Shown here: piece by piece, positions 28,412 to 39,450 of the stretch
How positions within the stretch are numbered: position 1 is the stretch's first letter
Layout: the number at the start of each line of letters is the position of its first letter
Source: an uncultured Bacilli bacterium
GTDB lineage: Bacteria > Bacillota_I > Bacilli_A > RF39 > UBA660
Length of the DNA: 59,079 nt
NCBI GenBank assembly: GCA_947625635.1
Contig: CANQPA010000004.1
Location: 1-59,079, forward strand
Direction of reading: 5' to 3'
The notes under the pieces: model-generated
What the model was told of the DNA's origin: nothing
Seen by the model: the letters and a program-made list of their open reading frames with translations, nothing else
Database searches by the model: none
Position numbers and translations under genes: made by a program

Positions 28412-31400
28412 GTGAGTAAATATTCTGCATTATTAGAAGCAATAGATATACAAATAGATGGAAAACTTGCGCGAGCTGGTTATAATAAAACCATTATAGG
28501 CACTATTATCGATGTTGCGGAAGCCTCTGGATACTATACTGTACAGAGCCAGCTTAGTACTTTTCAAGCGACGGCCGCGGATTTAAGTGCAGTTTATTCT
28601 GTAGGAGATCTGGTTTATATTTTAATAAATAATAACGATTTATTAAGTACCGAGCGCAAAATCATAGGTAAAGTAGCACCAAGTGTAAGAGAGCGTGTTC
28701 AAATATTAACAAGTGAGCTAGATAGATACATAGCTTATAACCCAATGCCCATAGATGTATCCCAGATTCAAAATTGGGAGGTATCTGCGGTCCAGCTTGA
28801 ACAAAGCGTGGAGACTCCATTAAGTCAAGAAGATATTATTGACTTTAGAGAAAAGATAGGTTTACCTGGTTCTAAACTTATTTGTGAAGCTGACTTTCAT
28901 CCCGAAATCTTAGATGAAAATACAGTTGAAAACTACGGTATTGAAATTACACTAGAATTTAAAAATCCGCAGTTTGAGGGGTATGTTGAGGAAGAGCTAG
29001 CTGAAGAAGGCGCGCCCGCGCACAATTTTGGTACTTATACTAGAACTTATACTCTTGATATTAATAGAATGATAGGTCAGCCTTTATCTTATTTAGGCGA
29101 AAATGATTCTTTACATCAATATGCAGTTTTTGATATTGAAAATCCAGAATATGTAACTAATATTAATAATATTAGATTTTTCTTAAAGTTGAAGAACGCA
29201 GATAGTAAGGCTAAAGTTAAATTACTTAATTTAAAATGCTACGTAGCTAGAGATAGGAATATTGATGCGCGCTCTTTATTTACTTTAAATATAGATACAG
29301 ATGGCGAAGGTCTAGGTATAATAGATAATTCTAATAGAAGTTTGAAGCTGCGCGCCGATTTTATGAGGGGCGGAGATGTTTTTTCATCTAAAAAAATTGA
29401 ATATTATTGGTTTGTTGAAGATATGCGGGTGACCGCGGCTGATAAAGATAATTTCCAGATCTATGGCGGCGAAGGCTGGCACTGTTTAAATGAAAAATAC
29501 ATTTTACAAAAGGTTTATGTAGATGATGAAAATGGCCGTTCAGAAGTAAATGTAATTGATTGGAAACCTGGAATTGATACTATTGTTATTAATGAAGATC
29601 AGGCCAACATGTTTTCTAATCATTTTAAGTGTTGCGCGCGCTACGAGAACTATCTTATTATTAGTCCAGAACTTATAATTTTTAATGAGACTCAACGCGG
29701 AAAGTGGCCAGTTTTAGAATTAGTGTCTAAGGTAAGAAGTTTTAATGATAAGACGCCAGAGAGAAATGCGGATATGCGTTTTGTTGATAGTAGGTCTTTA
29801 CTTTATACAGATACTGCGCGACTTGAGTTATTAATTAAAGATTATGCTATTAATGAAAGAGATATAAAATATGTCTGGCAAAAAATAGACAGTTTTGACC
29901 AGGCGCAGTGGTGGGACCCGCAAACTGAAAATAATAATAAGATTGGCTATGTCTATGGTTCAGAGATATCTAAAACCATGACTGTAAAATGCGGACTGAT
30001 TGCGGGGACCCAGTTCCTTGGATCTTCGAAGATAGAATTAGAATCTTTAGACGAGGACCTCCGTGCCCGTCTTATTAGTAGAGATAATATATTTAATACT
30101 ATTACTAATAATGGACAATATCAAGGTATTTATTATATAATTCCTGATGGAGAGAAAGATTATAAGCAGATTCCCGCAACTGATATTGATAAATATGACC
30201 CGGCTACTATTGATTTATTAATTAATGCAAGTAGATTACAAGTATTATCTAAAGAAACTAAAGATGATGAAGGTAATATTATAACACCTGCGGGTGAGGT
30301 TGTATTCTTTGCAGACTCTTATAGGCCAGATGAAGTACAAATAGCTGGTTTTAAAGTGAGTCAGCGCGCGTTATGGAATGAAAAAGACCAAGTTGATTCT
30401 ACTAAATCTGGCGCATATTTTGGTGTAGATGGATTTGCTATTGGAGATGAAAATTCTTCAATTCAGGCAAAAAAAGATAATGATAGATGGGAATTAAATA
30501 TTACAGGTAATATAAATGCAAATTCATTAAGTATTAGCGATGGTAAAACTTTTTCAAATTTTAATGCTTATATACAAAATGAGGTAGAAAATTTTGATTT
30601 ATCTGATTTTAATGGATATCAAGATTTAATAAATAAAATTTCTAAATCTGGAATGAAAGTGCGTACAGGTCGCTATGAACCAACAATAGAAAGTACAGAT
30701 TCTATTGGCGATTTATTTATTGTTAGTGATTCAAGTCAAAATGAATATGGATGGATTTTTGAATGTCAAGAAGAAAATGGAGAGAAAAAATGGGTTCAGA
30801 TTTCTGATAATAATAAAATTATAAGTAAATATAGCGAATTTGAAACTAGTTTAAATGGATTTTCTTCAAGAGTTGGAAACGTAGAAACAGCTATAAATAT
30901 TGCTACAGGGGAAATAGACACAGTTAAAACTAATTATAGCGATCTTCAGCAGAATGTTAATAGTATTTTAACTACCGTTGGAGAGATTACGAATGATTAT
31001 GTTAAACAATCGACTCTTAAACAAACTGCTACCTCTATTCTAGGTGAGGTTTCTGAAAACTATGCTACTAAAAATGGTGCTACAGAAACTAAAACTTTTG
31101 GATACCAATTAACATCAGATAAATTTTTATTATATACAGGAGATAAAGATGCTGATGAAGATAAGGATAAAATTCCAGATGGTTGGGTTTTAATTTCAGA
31201 TCAAGACGGATTAAAAATAAAAGGAGAAATAACAGCAACTTCACTAACTCTTGGTTCTGAAGTAAATATACCAGTTGATAATGTAAAAGGTTTAAAGAAT
31301 AGTATTTTTGTATACATAAAAGATACAATATCTGTTAATGGAGTAGATGTAAGTGTTACAAAAGTTTATAAGAGAAGTGACTGTAAACAAAAAGAAAATG

Positions 31401-34306
31401 GAACTTGGGAAGTAAATCCAGAAATACAACCTGTTCCTACTCCAGTATCTATAACTTTAACAGATGAAACAGGTACTGTCTATACAAATGTTGGTATGGG
31501 AAATGTAAATACCGATGACAGCTTAGGAAATCCAGATAATGATAATCATTATTTTAAATTAAATCCAGATGGTTTGCTTACTGCTAAAAATGCTTTAATT
31601 TATGGCACAATCTTTGCTAATGCAGGCAGAATAGGCGGTTTTTCATTACAAGATAATATTTTAAGTGCAGGTGCTGCAGCTGAAACTCAGGCTGATAATA
31701 TTATAAGCACTGCAACTTTTGGAATTGATACTAGACCTGACAGTAATGAAGGTATTTGGCTAGGTGAAACTGGCGGTTTTGAAAATGCTAACTTTAGTGT
31801 AGATAAAAAAGGAAAGATAAAAGCTAATAAAGGTAGTATAGGTGGTTTTACTTTAAATGATGGTTATCTTTTTCAGGGAGAACGTCCTGTTACCTCTCCT
31901 TTTGGAATTGATACTAATGGAATTCGGTATACCGATGAAGAGCCAGCAATCTGGTTAGGTGAAAGTAAAACGAAATCTTTATTTAGTGTAGATAAAAAGG
32001 GTAATGTAATTGCAAAAAGTTTAAAAATATCAGATGATGATACAGAGATACCAGAAACGAAAGAAAATCTTTTAACTTTTGGACAATGGTTAAAAGTACG
32101 AACAACAAAAATCTTTTTTTCACCAAAACCGCCTATTATTGAGACAAGGGATAATAAAATTCTTGTTGGTGATACAAAACTTAATATTGTCGGTTTCGAT
32201 ATAAATGAAATAATAAATTTAACAGGTAAACCATATAATTATTATCAAAAAGGAGATATTCTTTTAGCACCTCTATCAAATGGAGATAAAGACGTATCAT
32301 TTAATACAATTAGATATTCTAATTTGATATTTTATCAGATTTATGATTCAACAATTCAGACGGATGAAAAAACTCAAAAATCATATATTAAAGCAGTTTG
32401 TATAGGAGGAGTAAAAGGTTGGAGCGGTTCTGATTATAATTTTGATTATGGTATTGCTGTTGTTGATAAAGATTTTCCTATTGATGGTTACCAAAAAGAA
32501 ATTAAAGATGTAAACAATAATTCGTGGCATACTCCAGACTATTATGTTGCAAGTGAAGAGACTGCAGGTTTTCGCATTGCTACAATGGTTGTTGTTATAG
32601 ATTCTCAGAATGAGCCAACTTTTTATTACTATAAAGATAAGACTAGTTTATATCAAAAGCTTACTTTACCTTCTGCTATTCAAACAACACTTTCTATTTC
32701 TGGCGTACCTGATTCTAAAATAGGCGGGAATATAGTTCTCAAAGCGGGTAATAATGTTACCCTTTCTCAAGACAATAATACTATAACAATTAGTGCAAGT
32801 GGCGGTGGTTCTGGAGATAAAGGAGATAAAGGTGACCCTGGTTTCTCTATTTATATTTATGAGGGTACCCTTTCTTTAAGTTCAAGTAGTACAGGAGTTA
32901 GTATTAATTCAATTTCAAATCCAGATGAAAGAGCTTTTCAGATTGGAGATTTGATTCTTGATAAAAAAACTAATAATTTATTTAGAATTACTGGTATTGC
33001 ATTAACAACATTAAATATTGAATATTTAACTAACTTAATTGGAAAAAGTGGTTTTTCAATATATTTTACTAATAAAACAGGATCAGGGTTGCCTACAAGT
33101 GCAGTAGTTTTTCAAGAAGCAGATATTGTAACAGTCGGACGTTCATTACAACCTGGTGATTTTATTTTAGAAAAAGAACATGGATATTTATATCAAGTAT
33201 CTATGATTAATAATAATAATAATACAATTGGTTGTACTTATGTTATGACGTTGAAAGGCGATAAAGGTGAAGATGGTACTGGTTCTTCTTACGCTTTACC
33301 TGCGGCTACAGCTTCAAATTTAGGTGGTATTAAAACTGGATATTCTCAAAATGGAAAAATTTACCCTGTTAAATTAGACAGCAATAGCAATGCTTATGTA
33401 TATGTGCCTTGGGTAGATAATAATACAGTAACAAGTATAGGTACTTCAAGTAGCAATCTTACAAGTGGAAATATTATTTTATCACAAGGAAATGGTATTT
33501 CAATTTCTAAAGTTGACAATACTATAACAATTAGCGCAAGTGGCGGTGGCGCCGCTTATACATTGCCTGAAGCTAGTTCTGGAACGCTAGGTGGAGTTAA
33601 ATTATATTCAAGTACTAGATTAAATAATACGCCTGAATCAATTTCTAGTACAGCTCGTAGAACCTATGCCGTACAGCTTAATAATTTAGGTCAAATGGTA
33701 GTTAATGTACCCTGGACTGATACGATAAGTTCAGGCGGCGGGGGCGGTGGTCCTATAGGGAGAGTACTATTTAGTTTTGATAATAATGTAATTCAAAGCA
33801 GTTTATCTAGTGCTAATACAAGAGTTAATTTTTCTAGATTAGGATATTATAATGAGCTTGACATGTTAAATAATATAAATAGTGCAAAAGATGTTTACAA
33901 TATTTCAGAAGCTTTAGACCTTATATTTCCATATATGGACGTTTATGATTCTAGTAGCACTAATAGTGCATTGGAAGATATTATGAATAATTATTCTATG
34001 TCTATTAATGAATTAATTTATTATTTGCGCGCAAATGTATTCACTAATAGCCAAGGCTCTTTTCTTATATCTGATATGGATTTTGGTTGGAATTTAGGTC
34101 TAGATCATGGTTTTGATTATTTACCTGTAAGTATTATTTATAAAAGCGGAGAGGGAGTTTGGTATATAGCAACTTTTTATTATGATAGTGATGGCAATCC
34201 AATTTATACAGATTATTCTGCAGGTGTTGGAGATACTATAAGAACATTAACGGACGACTATGATATCCAGAGTTCTCATTTTAAATGTATCTATTATCAA
34301 TATTGA
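28412..34306 (+). CDS. Large tail tip/fibre protein (1964 aa)
   Basis: Repeated modules (IGGFSL.../[18 protein letters not shown] twice), short collagen-like [10 protein letters not shown] segments. Confidence 0.75.
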   Translation: MSKYSALLEAIDIQIDGKLARAGYNKTIIGTIIDVAEASGYYTVQSQLSTFQATAADLSAVYSVGDLVYILINNNDLLSTERKIIGKVAPSVRERVQILTSELDRYIAYNPMPIDVSQIQNWEVSAVQLEQSVETPLSQEDIIDFREKIGLPGSKLICEADFHPEILDENTVENYGIEITLEFKNPQFEGYVEEELAEEGAPAHNFGTYTRTYTLDINRMIGQPLSYLGENDSLHQYAVFDIENPEYVTNINNIRFFLKLKNADSKAKVKLLNLKCYVARDRNIDARSLFTLNIDTDGEGLGIIDNSNRSLKLRADFMRGGDVFSSKKIEYYWFVEDMRVTAADKDNFQIYGGEGWHCLNEKYILQKVYVDDENGRSEVNVIDWKPGIDTIVINEDQANMFSNHFKCCARYENYLIISPELIIFNETQRGKWPVLELVSKVRSFNDKTPERNADMRFVDSRSLLYTDTARLELLIKDYAINERDIKYVWQKIDSFDQAQWWDPQTENNNKIGYVYGSEISKTMTVKCGLIAGTQFLGSSKIELESLDEDLRARLISRDNIFNTITNNGQYQGIYYIIPDGEKDYKQIPATDIDKYDPATIDLLINASRLQVLSKETKDDEGNIITPAGEVVFFADSYRPDEVQIAGFKVSQRALWNEKDQVDSTKSGAYFGVDGFAIGDENSSIQAKKDNDRWELNITGNINANSLSISDGKTFSNFNAYIQNEVENFDLSDFNGYQDLINKISKSGMKVRTGRYEPTIESTDSIGDLFIVSDSSQNEYGWIFECQEENGEKKWVQISDNNKIISKYSEFETSLNGFSSRVGNVETAINIATGEIDTVKTNYSDLQQNVNSILTTVGEITNDYVKQSTLKQTATSILGEVSENYATKNGATETKTFGYQLTSDKFLLYTGDKDADEDKDKIPDGWVLISDQDGLKIKGEITATSLTLGSEVNIPVDNVKGLKNSIFVYIKDTISVNGVDVSVTKVYKRSDCKQKENGTWEVNPEIQPVPTPVSITLTDETGTVYTNVGMGNVNTDDSLGNPDNDNHYFKLNPDGLLTAKNALIYGTIFANAGRIGGFSLQDNILSAGAAAETQADNIISTATFGIDTRPDSNEGIWLGETGGFENANFSVDKKGKIKANKGSIGGFTLNDGYLFQGERPVTSPFGIDTNGIRYTDEEPAIWLGESKTKSLFSVDKKGNVIAKSLKISDDDTEIPETKENLLTFGQWLKVRTTKIFFSPKPPIIETRDNKILVGDTKLNIVGFDINEIINLTGKPYNYYQKGDILLAPLSNGDKDVSFNTIRYSNLIFYQIYDSTIQTDEKTQKSYIKAVCIGGVKGWSGSDYNFDYGIAVVDKDFPIDGYQKEIKDVNNNSWHTPDYYVASEETAGFRIATMVVVIDSQNEPTFYYYKDKTSLYQKLTLPSAIQTTLSISGVPDSKIGGNIVLKAGNNVTLSQDNNTITISASGGGSGDKGDKGDPGFSIYIYEGTLSLSSSSTGVSINSISNPDERAFQIGDLILDKKTNNLFRITGIALTTLNIEYLTNLIGKSGFSIYFTNKTGSGLPTSAVVFQEADIVTVGRSLQPGDFILEKEHGYLYQVSMINNNNNTIGCTYVMTLKGDKGEDGTGSSYALPAATASNLGGIKTGYSQNGKIYPVKLDSNSNAYVYVPWVDNNTVTSIGTSSSNLTSGNIILSQGNGISISKVDNTITISASGGGAAYTLPEASSGTLGGVKLYSSTRLNNTPESISSTARRTYAVQLNNLGQMVVNVPWTDTISSGGGGGGPIGRVLFSFDNNVIQSSLSSANTRVNFSRLGYYNELDMLNNINSAKDVYNISEALDLIFPYMDVYDSSSTNSALEDIMNNYSMSINELIYYLRANVFTNSQGSFLISDMDFGWNLGLDHGFDYLPVSIIYKSGEGVWYIATFYYDSDGNPIYTDYSAGVGDTIRTLTDDYDIQSSHFKCIYYQY

Positions 34307-34331
34307 CATTAGACAAAAAATTTATTATAAT
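34303..34331 (+). promoter_or_regulatory. Consensus sigma-A promoter, TTGACA-17-TATAAT
   Basis: TTGACA 34303-34308, TATAAT 34326-34331; -35 overlaps end of upstream CDS. Confidence 0.85.
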
Positions 34332-34362
34332 TAAAATATATAGAGTAAAAAGGAGATAATAT

Positions 34363-34728
34363 ATGACTCAAATTCAGTTAATTCAGGCTATTCCTACTTT
34401 AAATAAGATAGCTGAATTTCAATTACCTTTTAAAACAGCTTATGAAATTTATAGCTTTATAAAGAAAGCTAATGAGCGCAGAGAATTTTTCTGCCAGCAA
34501 GAGGATAAACTTATTAAAGAATATGATGGTAGTGTGGGCGCGCAAGGACAAATTTTAATAAAAGACAATAAAGATTTACAAGATTTTCTTACTAAATATG
34601 AGGAATTAAAAAAGATTGAGATTGAAGACCTCGTGCCCTTAGAGATAAAAATATCGGACCTAGCTAGCAAAAATCTTTCTGCGGCAGACATAAGCGCATT
34701 GGACGGAGTAATAAAATTTATAGAATAA
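34363..34728 (+). CDS. Hypothetical tail-region protein
   Basis: 121-aa ORF, RBS AAAGGAG, own promoter and terminator. Confidence 0.7.
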   Translation: MTQIQLIQAIPTLNKIAEFQLPFKTAYEIYSFIKKANERREFFCQQEDKLIKEYDGSVGAQGQILIKDNKDLQDFLTKYEELKKIEIEDLVPLEIKISDLASKNLSAADISALDGVIKFIE

Positions 34729-34753
34729 AGACTAACTTATGTTAGTCTTTTTT
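34727..34753 (+). terminator. Intrinsic terminator
   Basis: AAAGACTAAC-TTAT-GTTAGTCTTT followed by T-tract. Confidence 0.85.
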
Positions 34754-34829
34754 TTGGTCTAAATTTAATGAATCTTTTAAATAAATTTTGATATATATTG
34801 AGAATTAAAAAAGGAGATTTAATATAAGA

Positions 34830-36782
34830 ATGGCTGATAAGATTAAATATGCAGTTCATATTCAAAATGAAGAAGGCAATTCACTTAATGGCAGCTATCC
34901 TGTTGAGGTAACGACAGATGATGTTGTAGGAATGAATAATAAAACCTTAACACAAAGTTTAGCTGATATAGATAAAAAAATAGAAGGATTAAGCACAAGC
35001 GTAGGCGCAATGCATTACCGAGGTAAGGTAAATGCAGATCCTACTCAGACTTCTCCTTCTTTAGATCCAGAGCCCGCATCAGGAGATGTTGTTAGCTTTG
35101 GCATTAAAGAATATGCTTATGATGGTGAGAAATGGTTTGAATGGGGAGATGAAGGTAGTTATTTATCTAAGTCTGAAGCCGAAGTTAAGTATGCAACAAA
35201 AGAAGAGATAGAAAGCAAGTATGAAAAACCTCTTGACGGTATTCCCTCAACTGATTTGGCGGAAGATGTTCAAAATAAAATAAATCAGTTACCTGCGGGA
35301 TTCGATACTCCTGTAGCTACGGTAAAGACGCTTAGCGCTGGGGAAACCGCAACGGTATCTGTTTCCGCAACAGGTGATAATAGTAATAAAAAATTTACTT
35401 TTAATTTTGGTATACCTCAAGGTAAAGAGGGCGCGGCGGGAGCGCAAGGTACTCCAGGACCAGCCGGACCATCTGGAAGTCAAGGTCCTGCGGGAGCAGC
35501 GGGAAAAGATGGAGCTACTTGGTATAGCGGTTCTGGAAATCCTAGTTCTAGTACTGGTACTACAGGAGATTATTACTTAAATACATCAAATGGAGATGTA
35601 TATAAAAAATCTTCTAGTTCTTCTTGGGGTAGTTCGATAGGCAATATAAAAGGACCTCAGGGTAATACAGGTAATACTGGTCCAGCAGGGCCTACGGGTT
35701 CTCAAGGCCCCAAAGGCGACACGGGAAATACAGGTGGATATGGTAGACCTGGGCGTGGAATTGCTTTTGTTAATTCTTCAACTATTGGTTCTTTAGGACG
35801 TTCTGATCAGATTACAGACGTAAGTGGAGAAACTTTTAGAACTCCTTATTATGGAGATGCCTCATCTTCAGAATATGATAATAAAATTGCAAGTATAATT
35901 ATACAAAAAGATAATGGACATATCTGGCATTATAATGGTAATTCTACTAAATGTTATACAGATACTGGAGTTTCGGTATATGGAACTACAGGACCACAAG
36001 GTCCCAGAGGATATACTGGGGATACTGGACCACAAGGTCCCAGAGGATATGATGGAGCCAAAGGTGATACAGGTCCACAAGGTCCTAGAGGATATGATGG
36101 AGCTAAAGGGGATACTGGAAGTCAGGGACCCAAAGGTGATAGAGGACCCGAAGGACCCACTGGACCAAAGGGTGATACTGGAAGTCCTGGACCTGCTGGC
36201 ACGGCGGCTGGATTTGCAAGTCCCGCAGCGACAGCAACCATAACAAGGCTTTCTGCAAATGCTCAACCTACAGTTAGTGTTACAGAAAGTGGAGATAATA
36301 CTAATAAATCATTCAAATTTGAATTTGGCATCCCCAGTGCTAGCGGAGCAACGATAGAACCAACAAATTTATGTTATATTATTAATTGTCCTATAGATGC
36401 CTTTGTTAGTAATTCAAGTATGACTATAAACTATAATAATCATTATATATCTACAACGGGTCAGTTTCAATTTACGAGTGATTATGCTCTTGGTATGTCG
36501 TCATCTCATGATTTTATAGCTTATAAAATAGATTTTATTATTTACGATAATGGTTCAAATGCAGCAATGGGTAGCATTATTAAAGATCCAGATAGCTATG
36601 ATCAAGGAATTAGTTGGTGTAGTATTCAATTTGGTACTGATGGTTACCAAAATACATTTTGTACAGGCAGTGCTTACGATATGAGTAATTCAGATGTTCA
36701 AACTTGGTCAAATCCCGCACAGAATGAAACATTTGATTTTTCAGGAAATGGTTTTGCTACTATTTATGCCGTTATGACATGA
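34830..36782 (+). CDS. Tail fibre with collagen-like Gly-X-Y repeats
   Basis: GPQGPRGYTGDTGPQGPRGYDGAKGDTGPQGPRGYDGAKGDTG... plus duplicated VATVKTLSAGETATVSV.../TATITRLSANAQPTVSV modules. Confidence 0.85.
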   Translation: MADKIKYAVHIQNEEGNSLNGSYPVEVTTDDVVGMNNKTLTQSLADIDKKIEGLSTSVGAMHYRGKVNADPTQTSPSLDPEPASGDVVSFGIKEYAYDGEKWFEWGDEGSYLSKSEAEVKYATKEEIESKYEKPLDGIPSTDLAEDVQNKINQLPAGFDTPVATVKTLSAGETATVSVSATGDNSNKKFTFNFGIPQGKEGAAGAQGTPGPAGPSGSQGPAGAAGKDGATWYSGSGNPSSSTGTTGDYYLNTSNGDVYKKSSSSSWGSSIGNIKGPQGNTGNTGPAGPTGSQGPKGDTGNTGGYGRPGRGIAFVNSSTIGSLGRSDQITDVSGETFRTPYYGDASSSEYDNKIASIIIQKDNGHIWHYNGNSTKCYTDTGVSVYGTTGPQGPRGYTGDTGPQGPRGYDGAKGDTGPQGPRGYDGAKGDTGSQGPKGDRGPEGPTGPKGDTGSPGPAGTAAGFASPAATATITRLSANAQPTVSVTESGDNTNKSFKFEFGIPSASGATIEPTNLCYIINCPIDAFVSNSSMTINYNNHYISTTGQFQFTSDYALGMSSSHDFIAYKIDFIIYDNGSNAAMGSIIKDPDSYDQGISWCSIQFGTDGYQNTFCTGSAYDMSNSDVQTWSNPAQNETFDFSGNGFATIYAVMT

Positions 36783-36797
36783 TGTAATTAAAAAAAT

Positions 36798-36830
36798 AAG
36801 AGTCGATTTAATTTTAATAAATCGGCTCTT
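36798..36830. terminator. Bidirectional terminator between fibre gene and reversed regulator gene
   Basis: AAGAGTCGATTTA-ATTTTAA-TAAATCGGCTCTT. Confidence 0.75.
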
Positions 36831-37185
36831 TTAGTTCTTCTGCAACTATCTTAAAGTAAGTTCCTTTTACACCTTTGGAAATTACCTCCATCACTTTATC
36901 TCTTTGTATTTTTACTATTAAGTTTGTAATTACCGCCCTGCTTATTTGAGTTTCTTCTATTAGTTTTGAAATACTAATTGTTCCTTCTTTATAATTTAAT
37001 AATTCTAAAAGTATTTTTAATGCTTTTTTTTCTATGATAGTAAGAGAATTATAAAAATGTATATAATCAGGTTCTGCGGTTTTTTCTTTCAAGGCGCTAA
37101 TTTCTTGTGCGATTTTACCTAAGACCGCATCATCTATATAAGGTAAGTATTTTTTCATGATTAATATAATATTTTTTTCTTCCAT
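36814..37185 (-). CDS. Winged-HTH regulator resembling the CodY C-terminal DNA-binding domain
   Basis: LTIIEKKALKILLELLNYKEGTISISKLIEETQISRAVITNLIVKIQRDKVMEVISKGVKGTYFKIV; start M(E)EKN at 37185 with AGAGGAG RBS. Confidence 0.75.
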   Translation of the reverse strand: MEEKNIILIMKKYLPYIDDAVLGKIAQEISALKEKTAEPDYIHFYNSLTIIEKKALKILLELLNYKEGTISISKLIEETQISRAVITNLIVKIQRDKVMEVISKGVKGTYFKIVAEELKEPIY

Positions 37186-37236
37186 CTTATCTCCTCTGGG
37201 GAAGGGAGGTTTTCTCAACCCCTTTAATTCCCTTAA

Positions 37237-37265
37237 ATTATAATGATTTTTTTAGTAAAAGTCAA
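37237..37265 (-). promoter_or_regulatory. Sigma-A promoter, TTGACT-17-TATAAT, for the wHTH gene
   Basis: Minus-strand TTGACT (37265-37260), TATAAT (37242-37237). Confidence 0.8.
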
Positions 37266-37348
37266 GTTGATAAATCTTTGGACTAAAATCTATTATTTAT
37301 ATATTGCGGTTTTCATATATTATTAGATATAAAAGAGGAGAAGAAAAT

Positions 37349-37810
37349 ATGTGTATATCTTTATTTGCTTCAGCAGTAGATAGTTTATTTGGGCAATTTG
37401 GCTTAACTGAAATTATATTGATTATATTTGCCGTTTTACTTGCGGGCAAAGAAATTCTTACTGTTGTGGATTGGTATAAAAATAGAGGTAAAAATAGATT
37501 TAAAGCAGAAGAGGCTTTAGAAAAGCAACAAGAGCAGATGGCTGAAATTATAGAATTACAGAAGTCTCAAAAGGCTGAAATGAAGTCTATGAATGATAAA
37601 ATTGAAATGTTAATCACCTCTGATAAAAATGATATTAAAGCCTGGATAGTTGATAAATACCATGAAGTAATGGAAAAAGAAGCAATAGATACATATGAAT
37701 TAGATTTATTGGAGCGCCGTTATCAGGACTATAAGCAAGAAGGCGGAAATAGTTATATTGAGGAATTGGTTCTAGAAATGCGTAAGCTTCATAAAACGAA
37801 AAAGAAATAA
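37349..37810 (+). CDS. Small membrane protein: one TM segment plus coiled coil (holin-like or tail-associated; function uncertain)
   Basis: LTEIILIIFAVLLAGKEILTVVDWYKN followed by charged coiled coil; RBS GAGGAG. Confidence 0.5.
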   Translation: MCISLFASAVDSLFGQFGLTEIILIIFAVLLAGKEILTVVDWYKNRGKNRFKAEEALEKQQEQMAEIIELQKSQKAEMKSMNDKIEMLITSDKNDIKAWIVDKYHEVMEKEAIDTYELDLLERRYQDYKQEGGNSYIEELVLEMRKLHKTKKK

Positions 37811-37822
37811 AAGGAGATTATT

Positions 37823-39448
37823 ATGCCGAGCAATACTTTATTTCCACCTATTGTGGAAACGTATCAGCCAGTTTTTATAGAAGGTGAAACTTGTAAAATT
37901 TATTTTAGTTTTACAAGTTTTAATTCACCAAACGATATTAATACAAATTTAATTCAATTATCTTTAAGAAATTCTAATACTAATAGAAGTCTTTTAGATG
38001 TTAATAAATATCCAAATGAAATTAAAACACATTGTGAATTAAAGAATGAAAATGGTAGATATTATGTAGAATTACTTGCAAGTGACTATGGTTTAAATTT
38101 AGAATTAAATCAATATTATAAAGTGCAGCTTAGGTTTGTAGAAAAAAGTGTCAGTGATTATGCTTTTTTATCTGATGAATATACTTGGTTACAAAATAAT
38201 GCAGATAGTTTCTCAAACTGGTCATCTGTTACTTTAATAAGTAAAATTCTTAAACCTAGCGTTAATTTTATTGACACTAGTTTTAGTCATTTATCTGCTA
38301 CTATTGCGGGGACTTTGAGTTTTAATAATATAAATAATTTAGATGTAATAGATGGTTTTGGTAGCTATAGGCTGCAAATTATGGATGCGGAAAATGAAAT
38401 AGAAGATAGCGGTTTAATATATATTGATAATTTTAACTCTTTAACAAGTAATTTTAATTATACTTTAAAAAATAGATTGTTACCAAATCATAGTTATTTA
38501 GTAAAATGTACTTATACTACAATGAGTGGCTATGAAGGTTATGTGGAACAAGAATTTAGCACTCCTACATTTGCGGATGCGGGGAGCGCGGTCAGCGTTA
38601 CATGTGATCCAGAACCAAGGACCGCATCTATAAAAATAAATGTAAAAGGAAGTGAAGGTGCTTTATATTTATCTCGAAGTTCTTATAAAGATAATTTTTC
38701 ATCTTGGTTTACAGTGGTAGAAGAACAAAATTATACTGGTTCTTTTTCTTGGATTGATACCACTGTTGAAAGTGGAGTAATGTATAAATATGCTATAGAA
38801 ATTATAGGGGCAGAATCAAATTTATATAAAGAAATTGAAGTACCCGTAATGATTGAATTTGATAATATCTTTTTTATAAATAAAGATATTCAGTTTGCGC
38901 TATCTTTTAATTCTGAAGTAAGTAATTTTAAATATATAGTTAATGAAAGTGTTACGGCTACATTAGGTTCTAAGTATCCTTTTGTTAGACGTAATGGGAA
39001 TAATTATTATAGACAGTTTACAGTTGGTGGATTAATTTCTTTCCTTGCGGACTTAGAAGAAGATGGAATTATTACAGATAGCTGTAGGACTAGTTTACAA
39101 GCATTTCCTGCGCAAACGCCATTGTTTTTAAGCAAAAAAGAAGCAATGAAAAATGCGCTAAGTGATTATGAGGAATATAATAAAAATAATAGAATTTTAA
39201 GCTCTGAGGATTACATTTTTGAAAAAATGTATAGAGATAAGGCGATGGAATTTTTGTGTGATGATAATGTTAAATTATTTAAATCTAACACAGAAGGTAA
39301 TATTTTAGTTAAATTAACAAATATTAGTTTTACTCCTACTGCAAATTTGGGTAGATTAGTTTATTCTTTTTCTGCAACTGCTACGGAAATAGATGAATGT
39401 TCTTTTGAAAATTATTATAAGTATGGAATTATAAAAGGTAGGGCGTAA
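37823..39448 (+). CDS. Tail/baseplate-associated protein
   Basis: 541-aa beta-rich ORF among tail genes. Confidence 0.55.
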   Translation: MPSNTLFPPIVETYQPVFIEGETCKIYFSFTSFNSPNDINTNLIQLSLRNSNTNRSLLDVNKYPNEIKTHCELKNENGRYYVELLASDYGLNLELNQYYKVQLRFVEKSVSDYAFLSDEYTWLQNNADSFSNWSSVTLISKILKPSVNFIDTSFSHLSATIAGTLSFNNINNLDVIDGFGSYRLQIMDAENEIEDSGLIYIDNFNSLTSNFNYTLKNRLLPNHSYLVKCTYTTMSGYEGYVEQEFSTPTFADAGSAVSVTCDPEPRTASIKINVKGSEGALYLSRSSYKDNFSSWFTVVEEQNYTGSFSWIDTTVESGVMYKYAIEIIGAESNLYKEIEVPVMIEFDNIFFINKDIQFALSFNSEVSNFKYIVNESVTATLGSKYPFVRRNGNNYYRQFTVGGLISFLADLEEDGIITDSCRTSLQAFPAQTPLFLSKKEAMKNALSDYEEYNKNNRILSSEDYIFEKMYRDKAMEFLCDDNVKLFKSNTEGNILVKLTNISFTPTANLGRLVYSFSATATEIDECSFENYYKYGIIKGRA

Positions 39449-39450
39449 AA

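Noticed and set aside
35868-36266. Antisense and alternate-frame ORFs in the collagen-like region
   Set aside because: Artefacts of Gly-X-Y codon periodicity; no RBS or promoter.
36814-37185. Full-length CodY homologue
   Set aside because: Only the HTH part resembles CodY; the protein is too short for the GAF sensor domain.
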